Under the pieces are notes generated by a model that was not told where the DNA came from, did not search any database, and saw only the letters and a list, made by a program, of their open reading frames with translations. Positions 62,208 to 64,000 of a DNA stretch of 64,000 nucleotides are shown here, one piece after another (position 1 is the first letter of the stretch; the number at the start of each line of letters is the position of its first letter). The DNA is from Chloroflexota bacterium. Lineage in GTDB: Bacteria > Chloroflexota > Anaerolineae > Aggregatilineales > Phototrophicaceae. Location of the stretch: positions 19,718 to 83,717 of the forward strand of contig JAPOWG010000006.1 in NCBI GenBank assembly GCA_026707745.1. The letters run 5' to 3'. The translations under genes were made by a program, and so were the position numbers.

Positions 62208-63830
62208 GTGAAAACAGATAACTGGCCAGATTACACCTCGGCTGTTCCCCGTTATAACTTTGCCGACAACCTAGCCGCGCAAGAGCAGCAACTCCGCGAC
62301 AATCCGCTCCAGAAACGCTTTGACGAATCGCGAAAGAAACTGGCTGTGGACTCCCATCGTCCGCTTTATCACTACGTCAATCCGGAAAGCACCTTGAACG
62401 ACCCCAATGGTCTCTGCTTTTGGCGAGGGCGCTGGCATTTATTTTACCAGGCCTATCCCCCCGAAGATTCGCGCCAACATTGGGGGCATGCCGTCAGCGA
62501 CGACTTGATCCACTGGCGGGATTTGCCCTATGCGATCTATCCCCATCCGGAAGAGTGCTGCTATTCGGGTTCCGCGCTGGTGGAAGACGATCGCGTCATC
62601 GCCATGTATCACGGGACCAAGATCGGCAATATGGTCGCCACCTCCTCGGATCCGCTTTTGCTGAACTGGGAAAAGCTGGGAGACGGCGCCGTCATCCCGA
62701 TGGCAAAAGAAGGCGACCCGCCCTTGCCCTACACCGTGTTCGACCCCTGCATATGGGAGAAAGACGGGTTCTACTATGCCCTGTCCGGCGGGACTTTGCC
62801 CAAAGGGCCGGACCGCAAGCAGATCCGCGCCAACTTTCTATTCCGGTCCGCTGATCTGGTACATTGGGATTACCTGCATCCTTTTGTCGAGAACGACCAA
62901 TACACGGTGGTCGGCGACGATGGCGCTTGCCCCTATTTCTGGCCGATTGGAGATGACAAGCATATCTTGCTCATTTACAGCCATATGACCGGCGGGCAGT
63001 ACCTGCTGGGCGACTATGACAAGACACGCGACAAATTCGTCGTCACCGATGGCGGCTTGTTCAACTTCGGACCCTCGACGCCATCAGGCGTCCACGCGCC
63101 CTCGGCCACACCCGACGGCAAGGGTGGCGTCATAGTCATTTTCAACATGAACCAGGGCATGCCTACACGAGGCTGGAACCAGATCATGACCCTGCCGCGC
63201 CTGCTCACCCTTGACGAGGATAAGCGCTTGCTCGTGGAGCCTGCCGGCGACATCGAGTCGCTGCGCCATGAACATCGGCAGTTGGAAGCCGTCACGCTTC
63301 CGGCCAACCAGGAAATCGTATTGGACGGCATTCAGGGCAATGCCATGGAATTGTCGCTGGAGCTTGATCCCGGCGACGCGCCCATGGTCGAATTGAACGT
63401 GCTGCGCTCCTCAAATCGTGAAGAGTTTACGCGCATCGCCTTTTACAAACACCGCGGACGCCGCTACAGGCAGCGGCTGTCTAGAACCGCGGCTATGAAC
63501 GCCAGCTCGGCCGCCATGCAAAAGCTGCCGCAGCGCTATGAAAGCGTGATCGCAATTGACACATCGTATTCGTCGACATTGCCGGATGCGCTTTCGCGCG
63601 CGCCGGAATCTGCGCCCGTGTACCTCGCGCCCGAAGAGCCCCTGCAATTGCGCGTTTTCATCGATCGCAGCGTGGTCGAGGTTTTCGTCAACGGCAGACA
63701 GTGCGTTGCAACGAGAGTGTATCCCGGCCGCGAGGATAGCCTGGGCGTCTCGCTGCGGTCCCAGGGCCTGTCGGCGACGGTCACCAGACTGGACGCCTGG
63801 CAAATGCGCAGTGTCTGGGACGATAGCTAG
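62208..63830 (+). CDS. GH32-like glycosidase with altered catalytic motifs
   Basis: A 540-residue protein of the GH32 fold: five-bladed propeller (about 45-330) and a C-terminal beta-sandwich (about 350-535, with VFIDRSVVEVFVNGRQC). The nucleophile motif is intact (LNDPNG, Asp65). The Arg-Asp-Pro motif reads Phe-Asp-Pro (178-180), and the Glu-Cys motif that holds the general acid/base reads Ala-Cys (240-241), with Asp237 and Asp238 just before. So classic invertase or levanase activity is doubtful; either a nearby Asp serves, or the enzyme acts differently. There is no signal peptide: a cytoplasmic enzyme for an imported saccharide fits the ABC genes. Start GTG 62208. Confidence 0.82.
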   Translation: MKTDNWPDYTSAVPRYNFADNLAAQEQQLRDNPLQKRFDESRKKLAVDSHRPLYHYVNPESTLNDPNGLCFWRGRWHLFYQAYPPEDSRQHWGHAVSDDLIHWRDLPYAIYPHPEECCYSGSALVEDDRVIAMYHGTKIGNMVATSSDPLLLNWEKLGDGAVIPMAKEGDPPLPYTVFDPCIWEKDGFYYALSGGTLPKGPDRKQIRANFLFRSADLVHWDYLHPFVENDQYTVVGDDGACPYFWPIGDDKHILLIYSHMTGGQYLLGDYDKTRDKFVVTDGGLFNFGPSTPSGVHAPSATPDGKGGVIVIFNMNQGMPTRGWNQIMTLPRLLTLDEDKRLLVEPAGDIESLRHEHRQLEAVTLPANQEIVLDGIQGNAMELSLELDPGDAPMVELNVLRSSNREEFTRIAFYKHRGRRYRQRLSRTAAMNASSAAMQKLPQRYESVIAIDTSYSSTLPDALSRAPESAPVYLAPEEPLQLRVFIDRSVVEVFVNGRQCVATRVYPGREDSLGVSLRSQGLSATVTRLDAWQMRSVWDDS

Positions 63831-64000
63831 CCGGCATCGTATCACATTTGACAATCATCCCTTTTGATGCTTGACCGGTCGCGCAAGCCCATGCTGAGCA
63901 CGAAACGAAGAGCTCCAACGTAATCGGGTAAAGTCTTTCGCGACCTGTTCACACATTTTGCCCTTTATGATCCAGGACCGGGGCGAGTTGCATTTCGCAG

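Overview
The window is bacterial and gene-dense, moderately high in GC, with no tRNA, rRNA, prophage, transposase or CRISPR array that I can recognise. The gene set suggests a Chloroflexota member of Anaerolineae type, probably an uncultured heterotroph. The clues are a GldA/GldF-GldG/DUF4340 ABC exporter, a Ser/Thr kinase with a PD40 propeller, FHA and SH3 surface proteins, paired DUF4013 proteins, a PdxS-type B6 gene and many solute-binding-protein transporters. This placement is inference from gene content; no phylogeny was run.

Layout. 1-9.2 kb (minus): an alpha-beta fused glycyl-tRNA synthetase cut by the left edge, the three-gene ABC exporter, and a PfkB kinase. 9.4-12.8 kb: an FHA membrane protein, a rhodanese and a divergent LysR regulator. 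13.0-19.1 kb (plus): a cobaltochelatase-like AAA+/VWA gene broken at a run of nine A, a C45 acyltransferase, alanine dehydrogenase and a flippase-like protein. 19.1-25.9 kb: frr, uppS and an aldo/keto reductase on minus, a repeat-rich gap, a Ser/Thr kinase, and divergent cdsA. 26-28.5 kb: SRPBCC protein and two DUF4013 paralogues.

28.6-37.8 kb is a likely polyamine locus. potBCDA runs rightward; GNAT, FAD amine oxidase, nitrilase-family amidase, PhzF and aldo/keto reductase run leftward. Next come a soluble reductive-dehalogenase-like Fe-S protein, VanZ, a PD40/SH3 protein, a second GNAT and pdxS. 44.4-53.9 kb is one long operon: peptide-type ABC transporter, hydantoinase/oxoprolinase A and B, Asp/Glu/hydantoin racemase and an M24 peptidase, led by a consensus-like promoter. 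54.2-63.8 kb carries a sugar ABC transporter, then a divergent GroEL paralogue, a six-Asp-box propeller, an MBL hydrolase, an SDR and a GH32-like enzyme.

The most unusual items are: (1) the GroEL-like protein that keeps the Asp52 and Asp87 equivalents but has Lys where GroEL has Asp398, paired with a propeller gene 8 bases downstream; (2) the cobaltochelatase split exactly at A9, where one extra A or a -1 slip gives a 692-residue fusion; (3) a dispersed intergenic repeat of about 106 bases with at least five copies; (4) the polyamine locus, with GNAT and amidase resembling the two halves of a YhcX-type protein; (5) a GH32-like protein lacking the usual acid/base Glu.
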